Assembly: GCF_000383615.1 (NCBI RefSeq)
Contig: NZ_KB911609.1
Span: 45,268-109,267, forward strand
Length of the DNA stretch: 64,000 bases
Direction of reading: 5' to 3'
DNA from: Streptomyces canus 299MFChir4.1
GTDB taxonomy: Bacteria > Actinomycetota > Actinomycetes > Streptomycetales > Streptomycetaceae
Shown here: piece by piece, positions 44,285 through 52,795 of the stretch
Position numbering within the stretch: position 1 is the stretch's first letter
How the letters are laid out: the number at the start of each line of letters is the position of its first letter
The notes under the pieces: generated by a model
Database searches by the model: none
What the model was told of the DNA's origin: nothing
The model's input: the letters and a program-made list of their open reading frames with translations, nothing else
Program-made: the position numbers and the translations under genes

Positions 44285-44356
44285 GCGTCGACAGCGGCGT
44301 GAGCGTCGACGGCGGCGAACGCGTCGTCAGCGGCGAACGCGTCGTCAGCGGCGAAC
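44285..44356 (+). repeat. 18-bp tandem repeat, four units
   Basis: Units of GCGTCGTCAGCGGCGAAC: two exact copies at 44321 and 44339, and two diverged copies at 44285 and 44303. The array starts eight bases after a stop codon and ends just before the terminator. Confidence 0.85.
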
Positions 44357-44361
44357 GCGAG

Positions 44362-44392
44362 AAGGTCCCGCACCTCCACGGTGCGGGACCTT
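44362..44392 (+). terminator. Terminator of the nucleotidyltransferase gene
   Basis: AAGGTCCCGCAC-CTCCACG-GTGCGGGACCTT forms a 12-bp perfect stem followed by TTTT. Confidence 0.9.
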
Positions 44393-44451
44393 TTCGCGGG
44401 CCCGTGTCGCTCAGCCGGTGGGGTTGCCCAGTACGTCGCCCACCGGCCCGC

Positions 44452-46068
44452 CTACCCCAACAGGCCGCCCACCAGGCCCGGTTGGCCGGAGGAGGTACCC
44501 CCGGTGCCGGAACCGCCTGTCGAGCCGCCGGAGGTGCTGGTGCCGCCGCCGGTCGGGCCTGAGGTGGTGCTGGGTGCCTGCTGGGCCGGGGAGGACTGCT
44601 GGGGTGAGGTCTGGCCCGTGGTGCCCTGGGTCTGGCTGGGCGAGCCGCTGGTGGTGGCACCGGTGTCACGGGTGGCGCCGGGGGCCGCCGAGGTGTCGGC
44701 GGACGGGCCGCGGGTGGCGCCCTGGCTGGGCGGGGTGGACGCCGACGGCTTCTTCTTGTGGGCCTTGGCGGAGTCCTGCGGCAGCGGGGAGCCGGGCAGT
44801 TCGTTGCGCGGGGCCTCGCCGGGGCCGGGGACGATGACCCGGTCGGCGTCCCGGACGGCACCGCCGAGGACGGAGCCGATCAGGAGGGTGAGGCCGGTGG
44901 CGATGGCCGTGATGAGGGCGCCGCGGCGCAGGACGTAGCGGCGCAGCTCCCAGATGTCGGAATGGGGTCCGAGGCGGCGCCAGGCGCTGCCCGCGAGGCG
45001 GCCGTCGACGGAGTAGACGGGGGCGCCGGCGATGATCAGCGGGGACCAGGCGGCGAGGTAGATGATGTCGGGGGTGTCGTAGGCGGGGACGCTCTTCCAG
45101 CTGACGGTGACGAGGAGCGCGGCGGAGAGGCCGGCGCCGATGACCGCGGCGACCCGCTGCCAGCAGCCCAGGATCGTGAGGACGCCCACGATGACCTGGA
45201 GGAAGGCGATGACGAGGCCGGAGCCGACGGGGTGCTGGAGGGCGAACTGGCGCAGGGGTTCGGCCACTTCCCACGGGTGCAGGGTGTTGAGCCACTTGAC
45301 CATGGAGCCGCGCTTGCCGCCGTCGAAGTAGACGGGGTCGCACAGCTTGCCCATGCCGGCGTAGATGGAGATGAAGCCGAGGAAGATCCGGAGCGGGAGG
45401 AGGACGACGCCGAGGTTCATCCGGCGGCCGGGGTAGTACGCGTGCCGCGCGGCTTCGTCGCCCTGCCGCCTGGTGGCGCGGTCGGCGCGGGCCTCGTCGA
45501 AGCCGTCGTCGAACTCCTCGCCCCCGTGGGCGGGTTCGTCGTACGCGCTGCCGACCGTGCGCATGTGGGGCAGGAGTCGGGTGCCGTCGCCTTCGGGCGT
45601 GCGCTGGGCGCCGACGACCGGGGTCTCCATGGTCTGGGCCAACTCGTCGTCGTAGCCGGCCTGGTAGCCGTGGTCGACGTCGATGCGGGGGATGACCTGG
45701 GTGGCTCCGGCGTCGGCGGCGGGCGGCTCGGTATGGCCGACGCTGCCGCCCCGCACGGCCTGCAGCAGGCGGTGGGCGCCGGTGTCGTCGGGGGCGGACC
45801 TGCCGCTCCACACGACGGGTCGGCGGCGTCCCGCGGCGCCGGCGGCCGGCATCCGGGTGGTGTCCTCGGCGGCGGTCAAGTTCCGTGCGATCCGCGGGGA
45901 TTGGGCGCGTCTCGTCGACGCGCCCAACTGCACGCGGAAGCTCGCATGATTGACGATGATCTGCGCCGGATCGCTCGGCACCTTCACCATGCTCAGCGCG
46001 GGAGCGTCGTCGAATCCCGACGGGCCGTCCCCCGTGGGTGTGCGGGGTGTTCTGGTGTCCACACTCAT
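44452..46068 (-). CDS. DoxX-family membrane protein with long disordered tails
   Basis: A 538-residue protein. An N-terminal region of about 215 residues is polar and disordered, a DoxX domain with four membrane helices covers about 215-345 (VLLPLRIFLGFISIYAGMGKL, LVIAFLQVIVGVLTILGCW), another helix follows near 385 (ALITAIATGLTLLIGSVLGG), and the last 120 residues are Ser/Thr/Gly/Pro-rich. DoxX proteins relate to respiratory or redox membrane complexes. It could be a terminal part of a thiol-redox system, but this is inference. It is divergent from nothing; rlmB lies downstream of its promoter side on the same strand, 118 bases away. Confidence 0.87.
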   Translation of the reverse strand: MSVDTRTPRTPTGDGPSGFDDAPALSMVKVPSDPAQIIVNHASFRVQLGASTRRAQSPRIARNLTAAEDTTRMPAAGAAGRRRPVVWSGRSAPDDTGAHRLLQAVRGGSVGHTEPPAADAGATQVIPRIDVDHGYQAGYDDELAQTMETPVVGAQRTPEGDGTRLLPHMRTVGSAYDEPAHGGEEFDDGFDEARADRATRRQGDEAARHAYYPGRRMNLGVVLLPLRIFLGFISIYAGMGKLCDPVYFDGGKRGSMVKWLNTLHPWEVAEPLRQFALQHPVGSGLVIAFLQVIVGVLTILGCWQRVAAVIGAGLSAALLVTVSWKSVPAYDTPDIIYLAAWSPLIIAGAPVYSVDGRLAGSAWRRLGPHSDIWELRRYVLRRGALITAIATGLTLLIGSVLGGAVRDADRVIVPGPGEAPRNELPGSPLPQDSAKAHKKKPSASTPPSQGATRGPSADTSAAPGATRDTGATTSGSPSQTQGTTGQTSPQQSSPAQQAPSTTSGPTGGGTSTSGGSTGGSGTGGTSSGQPGLVGGLLG

Positions 46069-46091
46069 CTAACCGAGTGACGTGTGGTTAG
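46069..46091. promoter_or_regulatory. Inverted repeat at the doxX-like gene start
   Basis: CTAACC and GGTTAG flank an 11-base spacer directly upstream of the ATG at 46068, a possible operator. Confidence 0.3.
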
Positions 46092-46186
46092 GACACTGCT
46101 TTGACTGGCCGGATGTGTCCGGACCCCGTCAAGCTTGCCCCGTACGGCGGGAACACCCCGTGTGGGGGACCGTGCCGAACAGCCGT

Positions 46187-47128
46187 TCAGGCCCGGCGGC
46201 GAGCCGCCTCGTAGAGCACGATCCCCGCGGCCACACCGGCGTTGAGCGACTCGGCGCCGCCCGGCATCGGGATCCGCACCCGGTAGTCGCAGGTCTCGCC
46301 GACCAGGCGGGACAGGCCCTTGCCCTCGCTGCCGACGACGATGGCGACCGGGCCGCCGAGGGCCTCCAGATCACCGATCTCGTGTTCGCCGTCGGCGGCG
46401 AGGCCGACGACCACGATGCCCTGCTTCTTGTACGCCTCCAGGGCGCGCGTCAGGTTGGTGGCGCGGGCGACGGGCGTGCGGGCGGCCGTACCGGCGGACG
46501 TCTTCCACGCACCGGCGGTCATGCCGGCCGCGCGCCGCTCCGGTACGAGGACGCCGTGGCCGCCGAACGCGGAGACCGAGCGGACCACGGCACCGAGGTT
46601 GCGCGGGTCGGTCACGCCGTCGAGGGCGACGATGAGCGGGTCGGCGCCGTCGTCGTAGGCGGCGCCCGCGAGGTCCTCGGGGTGGGCGTACTCGTACGGC
46701 GGGACCTGGAGGACCAGGCCCTGGTGGTTGAGCCCGTTGGTCATCCGGTCGAGCTCGGGGCGGGGGGCCTCCATGAGGTGGACGCCGCCGCGGTCGGCGA
46801 CGAGCTGGAGCGCCTCGCGCACCCGCTCGTCGTTGTCGATGAACTGCTGGACGTAGAGCGTCACCGCGGGCACGCCCTCGCGCAGCGCCTCGACGACGGG
46901 GTTGCGGCCGACGACCATCTCGGAGGTGCCCTTGCCGCCCCGGCCGCGCGCCGCGGGACGGCGTACCGCCTGCTTCGCCTTGGCGTTGGCGACACGGTTC
47001 TTCTTGTGGCCCTTGCGCATCTCGGCGGGCGGGGTCGGTCCCTTGCCCTCCAGGCCCCTGCGCCGCTGGCCGCCGCTGCCGACCTGCGCGCCCTTCTTGC
47101 CGGACATGCGGCGGTTGTTGGCTGCCAT
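46187..47128 (-). CDS. rlmB: 23S rRNA (guanosine-2'-O)-methyltransferase (TrmH/SpoU family)
   Basis: A 313-residue SPOUT methyltransferase. A lysine/arginine-rich N-terminal extension (about residues 1-70) precedes the rRNA-binding subdomain (VVGRNPVVEALREG) and the knotted catalytic domain with motif 1 VTDPRNLGAVVRSV, motif 2 VVGSEGKGLSRLV and motif 3 IPMPGGAESLNAGVAAGI. It should methylate G2251 (E. coli numbering) of 23S rRNA. It follows cysS on the same strand at 102 bases, a common order in actinobacteria. Confidence 0.93.
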   Translation of the reverse strand: MAANNRRMSGKKGAQVGSGGQRRRGLEGKGPTPPAEMRKGHKKNRVANAKAKQAVRRPAARGRGGKGTSEMVVGRNPVVEALREGVPAVTLYVQQFIDNDERVREALQLVADRGGVHLMEAPRPELDRMTNGLNHQGLVLQVPPYEYAHPEDLAGAAYDDGADPLIVALDGVTDPRNLGAVVRSVSAFGGHGVLVPERRAAGMTAGAWKTSAGTAARTPVARATNLTRALEAYKKQGIVVVGLAADGEHEIGDLEALGGPVAIVVGSEGKGLSRLVGETCDYRVRIPMPGGAESLNAGVAAGIVLYEAARRRA

Positions 47129-47230
47129 GACCTACCTGTTCTGCGTGAGTGTCTGCGTCGGTGAAATGTTCGTACGTCTATGCAGTGTGCCGCCCGGAGG
47201 GCCGGGCGGCACAATCGATCATGAAAAGGG

Positions 47231-48625
47231 CTAGCGGGGACCCAGCGTCCAGCGCGGGCCCTGCGGACCGTCCTCGATGGTCAGTCCCGACTGGCCCAGC
47301 TGGTCGCGGATGGCGTCCGCGGTGGCCCAGTCCTTGCGGGCGCGGGCCGCCTCCCGCTGGTCGAGGACCAGGCGTACGAGGCTGTCGACGACGCCGTGCA
47401 GATCGTCGCCGCGGTCCGTCTCGCCGGCCCAGTGCTCGTCGAGCGGGTCGAGGCCGAGGACGCCGAGCATGGCGCGCACCTCGGCGAGGCGGGCCACCGC
47501 GGCCTCCTTGTCGTCGGCCGCGAGTGCGCTGTTGCCCTGCCGGACGGTGGTGTGCACGACGGCGAGCGCCTGCGGCACGCTGAAGTCGTCGTCCATGGCC
47601 TCGGCGAAGGCGGGCGGTACCTCGGCGGACGGCTCGACGGGGCCGGCCTTCTCCACGACCCGCTGCACGAACCCCTCGATCCGCGCGAACGCGGACTCGG
47701 CCTCGCGCAGGGCTTCCTCGCTGTACTCGATCATCGAGCGGTAGTGCGGGGTGCCCAGGTAGTACCGGAGCACGATGGGCCGCCACTGCTTGACCATCTC
47801 GCTCACCAGCACGCTGTTGCCGAGCGATTTGGACATCTTCTCGCCGCTCATGGTGACCCAGGCGTTGTGCACCCAGTACCGGGCGAATTCGTCGCCGTAG
47901 GCCTTGGCCTGGGCGATCTCGTTCTCGTGGTGCGGGAAGATCAGGTCCAGGCCGCCGCCGTGGATGTCGAAGGCGGAGCCGAGGTACTTGTGCGCCATGG
48001 CCGAGCACTCCAGGTGCCAGCCGGGGCGGCCGCGGCCCCACGGGGTCTCCCAGTCGGGCTCGCCGGGCTTGGTAGCCTTCCACATGGCGAAGTCGCGGGG
48101 GTCGCGCTTGCCGGAGACGCCCTCGTCGGGCTGGCGCAGGTCGTCGATGTCCTGGTTGGACAGGGACAGGTAGCCGGGGTAGGAGCGCACGTCGAAGTAG
48201 ACGCTGCCGTCGGCCTCGTACGCGTGGCCGCGCTCGATGAGACCGCGCATCATCTCGACCATCTCGGTGACATGGCCGGTGGCCCGCGGTTCGTACGTCG
48301 GCGGGAGGCAGCCGAGGGCGGCGTAACCGTCGTTGAAAGCGCGCTCGTTGTCGTAGCCGATCGACCACCACGGGCGGTTCTGGTCGGCCGCCTTGGCGAT
48401 GATCTTGTCGTCGATGTCGGTGACGTTGCGGATGAACGTGACGTCGTAGCCGCGGTACTCGAACCAGCGGCGCATGATGTCGAAGTTCAGGCCGGAGCGG
48501 ATGTGGCCGATGTGCGGGGCCGCCTGCACGGTGGCGCCACAGAGGTAGATCGAGACACAGCCCGCTGTGAGCGGGGCGAAGTCACGGATCTGCCGGGCGC
48601 TGGTGTCGTACAGGCGAATGGTCAC
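47231..48625 (-). CDS. cysS: Cysteinyl-tRNA synthetase
   Basis: A 464-residue class I synthetase. The HIGH motif is PHIGHIRSG near residue 37 and the KMSKS motif is GEKMSKSLGN near 268. The zinc-binding residues lie in YLCGATVQ and WHLECSAMA...HHENE. The N-terminus MTIRLYDTSARQIRDF and full length support the start. It charges tRNA-Cys and stands in the conserved block ispD-ispF-cysS-rlmB. Confidence 0.97.
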   Translation of the reverse strand: MTIRLYDTSARQIRDFAPLTAGCVSIYLCGATVQAAPHIGHIRSGLNFDIMRRWFEYRGYDVTFIRNVTDIDDKIIAKAADQNRPWWSIGYDNERAFNDGYAALGCLPPTYEPRATGHVTEMVEMMRGLIERGHAYEADGSVYFDVRSYPGYLSLSNQDIDDLRQPDEGVSGKRDPRDFAMWKATKPGEPDWETPWGRGRPGWHLECSAMAHKYLGSAFDIHGGGLDLIFPHHENEIAQAKAYGDEFARYWVHNAWVTMSGEKMSKSLGNSVLVSEMVKQWRPIVLRYYLGTPHYRSMIEYSEEALREAESAFARIEGFVQRVVEKAGPVEPSAEVPPAFAEAMDDDFSVPQALAVVHTTVRQGNSALAADDKEAAVARLAEVRAMLGVLGLDPLDEHWAGETDRGDDLHGVVDSLVRLVLDQREAARARKDWATADAIRDQLGQSGLTIEDGPQGPRWTLGPR

Positions 48626-48678
48626 GGGTCCAGGGTAGTGGGCGATGTGTGGTGCCTTCGACGGGTTGTGGATAACAG

Positions 48679-49173
48679 TCAGTTCGCGGTCCTGACCACC
48701 AGCGCGGTCGCCACGGCCATCAGGCCCTCGTCCCGGCCGGGAAACCCGAGTCCGTCCGTCGTCGCGCCCGACACCGACACCGGTGCCCCGACCGCCTCGG
48801 ACAGGATCTTCTGTGCCTCGTCCCGCCGCTTGCCGATCTTCGGACGCGGTCCTACGACCTGTACGGCGATGTTCCCGATGCGGAACCCCGCCTCGCGGAC
48901 GATGCGTGCCGCCTCAGTCAACAGGGTGACGCCGGACGCACCCGACCACTCGGGCCGGCCGGTGCCGAAGTGCTGGCCGAGGTCGCCGAGGCAGGCCGCG
49001 GAGAAGAGCGCGTTGCACGCGGCGTGCGCGACCACGTCCGCGTCGGAGTGCCCGGCAAGACCGGTGCCCTCCCACTTCAGACCCGCGCACCACAGCTCGC
49101 GGCCCTCCTCGAAGGCGTGGATGTCGGTGCCGATGCCGACCTGGGGCAGTGCGTACGGCAGCTCAGAAGCCAT
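48679..49173 (-). CDS. ispF: 2-C-methyl-D-erythritol 2,4-cyclodiphosphate synthase
   Basis: A 164-residue MEP-pathway enzyme. The metal site is GIGTDIHAFEEGR, with AGHSDADVVAHA and GDLGQHF following, and the C-terminal GATTDGLGFPGRDEGL is typical. It converts CDP-ME-2-phosphate to the cyclodiphosphate. The start overlaps the 3' end of ispD by 11 bases, so the two are coupled and act in successive steps of isoprenoid synthesis. Confidence 0.96.
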   Translation of the reverse strand: MASELPYALPQVGIGTDIHAFEEGRELWCAGLKWEGTGLAGHSDADVVAHAACNALFSAACLGDLGQHFGTGRPEWSGASGVTLLTEAARIVREAGFRIGNIAVQVVGPRPKIGKRRDEAQKILSEAVGAPVSVSGATTDGLGFPGRDEGLMAVATALVVRTAN

Positions 49174-49927
49174 CGTTGAGCCTCCGACGGGCCAGGACCG
49201 CCTCCGCGAGGACCAGGTCCAGCGGGCGGGTCACCTTGAACGCCTCCTCGTGACCGGGCACGACCACGACGGTGAGCCCCAGCTGCTCGACCATGCTCGC
49301 GTCGTCGGTGACGTCCCCGGTGACCGTCTCGTGGGCGCGGATCAGGGTCGCCCGGTCGAAGCCCTGCGGGGTCTGCACGGCACGCAGACGCGCGCGGACC
49401 GGGGTGGCCACCACGGGCTCCGGCTCGCCGGGAGCGGTCGCCGGCTCGACCTCCTTCACGGTGTCCGCGAGGGGCAGCGCCGGGACGACGGCGGGCGCGC
49501 CCTCCCGTACGGCCTCGATGACCGCGTCGACGGTGTCGACGGGGACGAGCGGGCGGGCCGCGTCGTGGACCAGCACGATGTCGAAGTCGGCGGGCAGGGC
49601 GTCCAGGCCCAGCCGGACCGAGTCCTGGCGGGAGTCGCCGCCCGGGACGACGAGGAAGTCGGTCCGCTCGGGCAGCGCGTGCGCGTCGAGGAGGGACTTG
49701 ACCTCGCCGGCGCCGTCGGGCGGGGCCACGACCACGACCAGGGAAACGGCACGGGACGCGGCCATCGCGCGGACCGCGTGAATCAGCATGGGGGTGCCGT
49801 TCAGCGCTCGGAGCGCTTTGGGGGCGCCCGGACCGAGGCGTACGCCCCTTCCGGCGGCCGGAATCACCACTGCGGTGCGGGCCTCCGCACGTGCTTCGGC
49901 GGGCGAAGGGCGCGAAACGTCAGACAT
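49163..49927 (-). CDS. ispD: 2-C-methyl-D-erythritol 4-phosphate cytidylyltransferase
   Basis: A 254-residue nucleotidyltransferase. The CTP-binding loop is VIPAAGRGVRLGPGAPKALRAL, with HDAARPLVP and LRAVQTPQGFDRATL downstream. An N-terminal extension of about 18 residues is poorly conserved. It makes CDP-methylerythritol. It overlaps ispF; the upstream carD is 349 bases away on the same strand. Confidence 0.96.
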   Translation of the reverse strand: MSDVSRPSPAEARAEARTAVVIPAAGRGVRLGPGAPKALRALNGTPMLIHAVRAMAASRAVSLVVVVAPPDGAGEVKSLLDAHALPERTDFLVVPGGDSRQDSVRLGLDALPADFDIVLVHDAARPLVPVDTVDAVIEAVREGAPAVVPALPLADTVKEVEPATAPGEPEPVVATPVRARLRAVQTPQGFDRATLIRAHETVTGDVTDDASMVEQLGLTVVVVPGHEEAFKVTRPLDLVLAEAVLARRRLNDGF

Positions 49928-50276
49928 CGGTTCCTGTCAGGTTTGTGTGCTCGGCCAACGTGGGTACGGAGACAGCGTGCCGGGCGCGACGCCTTGACCG
50001 GACCCTTCCGTGACACCGGTCGAGCCAGCTGCCCGGGCCCGGCACGCCAAGTATCGGGGGATCTTTCTCCGAGAGGAACAGGCGCACGGCACTCCGGGGC
50101 GTCTTGGCAAAGGCGCCGCGTCATGGTCAACGCACCATGGATTCGCCATCCGGAGACAGACATGCCGCAGCGCCCGGCGACAGCTGTTGCGTCATCGGGC
50201 ACCACGGCATTTCAGTGCGGCAATTCAGATTCAGTGTGTGCTGAGCTGAGCGGGCAAGGTGCCTGCACAGAGACGC
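49928..50276. other. carD-ispD intergenic region
   Basis: This 349-base gap should hold the ispD promoter and the carD terminator on the minus strand. I see no convincing gene and only weak GC-rich self-complementarity (GCCCGGGC near 50031). No clear T tract or riboswitch consensus is visible. Confidence 0.4.
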
Positions 50277-50759
50277 TCAGGACGCGAGAACCTCGTCGAG
50301 CAGCGCCTCGGCCTTGTCCTCGTTCGTGTTCTCCGCGAGAGCGAGTTCACTCACCAGGATCTGCCGAGCCTTGGCGAGCATGCGCTTCTCACCTGCGGAG
50401 AGTCCGCGCTCGCGCTCACGACGCCACAGGTCACGCACGACTTCCGCGACCTTGATGACATCGCCGGAGGCGAGCTTCTCCAGGTTTGCCTTGTAACGAC
50501 GGGACCAGTTAGTGGGCTCCTCGGCGTACGGTGCGCGCAGCACCTCGAAGACCCGGTCCAGCCCGTCCTGACCGACCACATCCCGCACGCCGACGAACTC
50601 CGCATTGTCCGCTGGCACACGTACCGTCAGGTCACCCTGGGCGACCTTCAGCACCAAGTAGGTCTTGTCCACGCCTTTGATCTGGCGAGTTTCGATAGCC
50701 TCGATCAGCGCGGCCCCGTGATGGGGATAGACCACGGTGTCGCCAACCTTGAACGTCAT
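50277..50759 (-). CDS. carD: CarD-family RNA polymerase-binding transcription factor
   Basis: A 160-residue CarD. The N-terminal RNAP-interaction domain (FKVGDTVVYPHHGAALIEAIETR) and the C-terminal helical DNA-binding domain with the conserved Trp (SGDVIKVAEVVRDLWRRERERGL) are both present. In actinobacteria it stabilises open promoter complexes, mainly at rRNA and housekeeping promoters. The ATG at 50759 is the family start. Confidence 0.96.
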   Translation of the reverse strand: MTFKVGDTVVYPHHGAALIEAIETRQIKGVDKTYLVLKVAQGDLTVRVPADNAEFVGVRDVVGQDGLDRVFEVLRAPYAEEPTNWSRRYKANLEKLASGDVIKVAEVVRDLWRRERERGLSAGEKRMLAKARQILVSELALAENTNEDKAEALLDEVLAS

Positions 50760-51054
50760 GTGACAGGTACCCCTTCCGTGGCTATCCAGGGTAACACGGA
50801 AACTGCGGGTTCTGAATGGCGTTTTCGCAGGTCAGGGCATATCTCGGGGCTTGACAACAGCAACAGGAACGTGCTGCGAAGGCCGAGCGGAACAAGGAAT
50901 TCGCAGGTCGGAGCGGCTCTCCGGTCGAGGTGAAACGCGTACGTTACACACATCCGGAGGCGCCTCCGAGTGGGCTAACGTCCCCAAATGTCCGCTTCCA
51001 GGTGTGCGACTTCCGCTACTCCGTTCGGTGTCCGGAGTCACTTCCCCGCCGAAT

Positions 51055-51103
51055 CCGGAATTGATCACGCACGGCCGGCGGATCAGGCCGTGATCAATTC
51101 CGG
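51055..51103. repeat. Long inverted repeat
   Basis: CCGGAATTGATCACG at 51055-51069 and its exact complement CGTGATCAATTCCGG at 51089-51103, 15-bp arms with a 19-base loop. No T tract follows. It may be a strong hairpin or a pair of operator half-sites. Confidence 0.8.
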
Positions 51104-51190
51104 GGGTGATCGCGCATTCCTTCACGGAAGTTTTGCTACTGGATGCCGAAGACTCTTATGTGAATGCCGGACGAGCGCCGGAGTGCGGGG

Positions 51191-51216
51191 CACAAGTGAC
51201 TCAGGGGTCACTTGTG
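51191..51216. promoter_or_regulatory. Palindrome upstream of the lipoprotein gene
   Basis: CACAAGTGAC-TCAGGG-GTCACTTGTG has perfect 10-bp arms with a six-base spacer, 132 bases before the lipoprotein start. A further GAGTGAC half-site follows at 51221. It is a likely operator of unknown regulator. Confidence 0.55.
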
Positions 51217-51348
51217 AACCGAGTGACACGCCCCTTGGGGAGGGTCGGGTGCGGCGCTGCGGGAACGGCTCGGTAACCTAAGGCCGCTGACAGACACTTA
51301 GCGCGGCTTTATGGGCCGCCCCGCTCAAGTCAAGGAGTTGCCGCCGCC

Positions 51349-52005
51349 GTGAGCAGCAGCCTTCGACGCGGCGCCCTCGCCGCCTCCGCCATCGCGTTCT
51401 CGATCGCCGCGCTCTCCGCGTGTGCGGCCGGCAGCGACGCCCAGACCCTGGAGGTCAAGCCGGACAACGCGGAGACCCGCGTGGGCGCGATCAAGCTCCA
51501 GAACGTCGTGGTGATCACCCAGGCGACCCCCGAGGCCTCCGGTGAGACCAAGGGCCCGGCCGTCGTCTCCGCCACCGTCTTCAACTCCGGCGACAAGGCC
51601 CAGACGCTGGACTCCGTGCGCGTCGACGGCGCCGGCAGCACCGAGATCACGCCCGCCAAGGGCAAGGGCAAGGTGACCGTCCCGGCCCACGGCTCCGTCA
51701 TCCTCGGCGGCAAAGGCAACGCCTCCGCCGTGGTGAGCGAACTCGGCCCGAGCGTCAAGAACGGCAACGCGCAGAAGGTCACCTTCACCTTCAGCACGAC
51801 CGGTGACGTGAGCCTGCGTGCCTTCGTGGTCCCGGCCGACAGCTACTACAGCAAGTGGGGTCCGAGCGCGGTCCCGTCGGCGCCCGCGAAGCCGGCCAAG
51901 CCGTCCGTCACACCGACCGGCTCCAGCACCCCGACCGGCTCGGCCACGCCGACCGGCGCGGCCTCCGCGAGCGCGACGGCGACCGAGTCGGCCGCGACCC
52001 ACTGA
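51349..52005 (+). CDS. Secreted lipoprotein with PCu(A)C-like / DUF461-type fold
   Basis: A 218-residue lipoprotein. The signal ALAASAIAFSIAALSAC has lipobox LSAC near residue 25. A beta-rich domain of about 130 residues follows (IKLQNVVVITQATPEASGE, VVSATVFNSGDKAQTLDSV, GSVILGGKG), reminiscent of copper-chaperone-like or DUF461 proteins, then an Ala/Pro/Ser/Thr-rich tail. Copper binding is not evident because His/Met pairs are lacking. GTG start at 51349. It converges with phoP. Confidence 0.8.
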   Translation: MSSSLRRGALAASAIAFSIAALSACAAGSDAQTLEVKPDNAETRVGAIKLQNVVVITQATPEASGETKGPAVVSATVFNSGDKAQTLDSVRVDGAGSTEITPAKGKGKVTVPAHGSVILGGKGNASAVVSELGPSVKNGNAQKVTFTFSTTGDVSLRAFVVPADSYYSKWGPSAVPSAPAKPAKPSVTPTGSSTPTGSATPTGAASASATATESAATH

Positions 52006-52030
52006 GCAGCCGTACGAGGCGGTCGTGACC

Positions 52031-52091
52031 GTCGTACGACACGAAGGGCGGGACCTCCTCTGAGGAGGTCCCGCCCTTCGTGTCGTACGAC
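52031..52091. terminator. Very long bidirectional terminator hairpin
   Basis: The segment 52031-52060 is an exact inverted copy of 52062-52091, with arms beginning GTCGTACGACACGAAGGGCG. The stem is nearly 30 bp. It separates the convergent lipoprotein and phoP genes. Confidence 0.92.
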
Positions 52092-52120
52092 TGCTGTCTT
52101 TACGGCTGCTGTCTTTACGG
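52091..52120. repeat. 15-bp direct repeat at the phoP 3' end
   Basis: CTGCTGTCTTTACGG occurs twice in tandem at 52091 and 52106. The second copy includes the phoP stop codon (52115-52117). Confidence 0.85.
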
Positions 52121-52795
52121 CTCAAATTTGTAGCCGAGGCCGCGGACCGTCACCAGGTACCGCGGCGCGCCCGGGTCGGGCTCGATCTTGGCGCGCAGAC
52201 GCTTGACGTGGACGTCGAGGGTCTTGGTGTCGCCCACGTAGTCGGCGCCCCAGACGCGGTCGATGAGCTGCATGCGGGTCAGGACGCGGCCCGCGTTGCG
52301 CAGCAGCATCTCCAGCAGGTCGAACTCCTTGAGGGGCAGGTCGACCTTGGAGCCGGAGACCGTGACCACGTGGCGGTCCACGTCCATGCGGACCGGACCG
52401 GCCTCCAGGGCGGCCGGGGTGACCTCCTCGGGCTCGCCGCGGCGGCGCAGGACGGCGCGGATACGGGCGACCAGCTCGCGCGAGGAGAACGGCTTGGTGA
52501 CATAGTCATCGGCTCCTATTTCCAGGCCGACGACCTTGTCGATCTCGCTGTCCTTGGCGGTCACCATGATGACGGGGACGTTGGAGCGGCCGCGCAGCTG
52601 GCGGCAGACCTCGGTGCCGGGCAGGCCCGGCAGCATCAGGTCGAGGAGGACGAGGTCGGCGCCGTTGCGCTCGAACTCGTCGAGTCCGTCGGGGCCCGTG
52701 GTCGCGACCGCGACCTCGAAGCCCTCCTTGCGAAGCATGTACGACAGGGCGTCGGAGAAGGACTCCTCGTCCTCGACGACGAGCACTCGGGTCAC
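52115..52795 (-). CDS. phoP: Phosphate response regulator PhoP
   Basis: A 226-residue OmpR-family regulator. Receiver pocket VEDE, phospho-Asp in LVLLDLMLPG near residue 53, Thr in MVTAKD and Lys in VTKPFSSRE; the output domain ends VRGLGYKFEP. The sequence and its arrangement with phoR and the divergent phoU match the actinobacterial Pho system, the main regulator of phosphate starvation and antibiotic production in Streptomyces. It overlaps phoR by four bases. Confidence 0.95.
   Translation of the reverse strand: MTRVLVVEDEESFSDALSYMLRKEGFEVAVATTGPDGLDEFERNGADLVLLDLMLPGLPGTEVCRQLRGRSNVPVIMVTAKDSEIDKVVGLEIGADDYVTKPFSSRELVARIRAVLRRRGEPEEVTPAALEAGPVRMDVDRHVVTVSGSKVDLPLKEFDLLEMLLRNAGRVLTRMQLIDRVWGADYVGDTKTLDVHVKRLRAKIEPDPGAPRYLVTVRGLGYKFEP

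Larger units (their letters stand above)
50760..51348. other. carD / lipoprotein divergent intergenic region
   Basis: This 589-base gap has no convincing gene. It holds two notable inverted repeats, at 51055-51103 and 51191-51216, and should include promoters for both divergent genes. Confidence 0.5.

Noticed and set aside
44285..44356. CRISPR-like array
   Set aside because: Units are contiguous with no spacers; it is a simple tandem repeat. No CRISPR array was seen elsewhere in the window.
51191..51216. BldD box upstream of the lipoprotein
   Set aside because: Half-sites are one base too far apart for the consensus.
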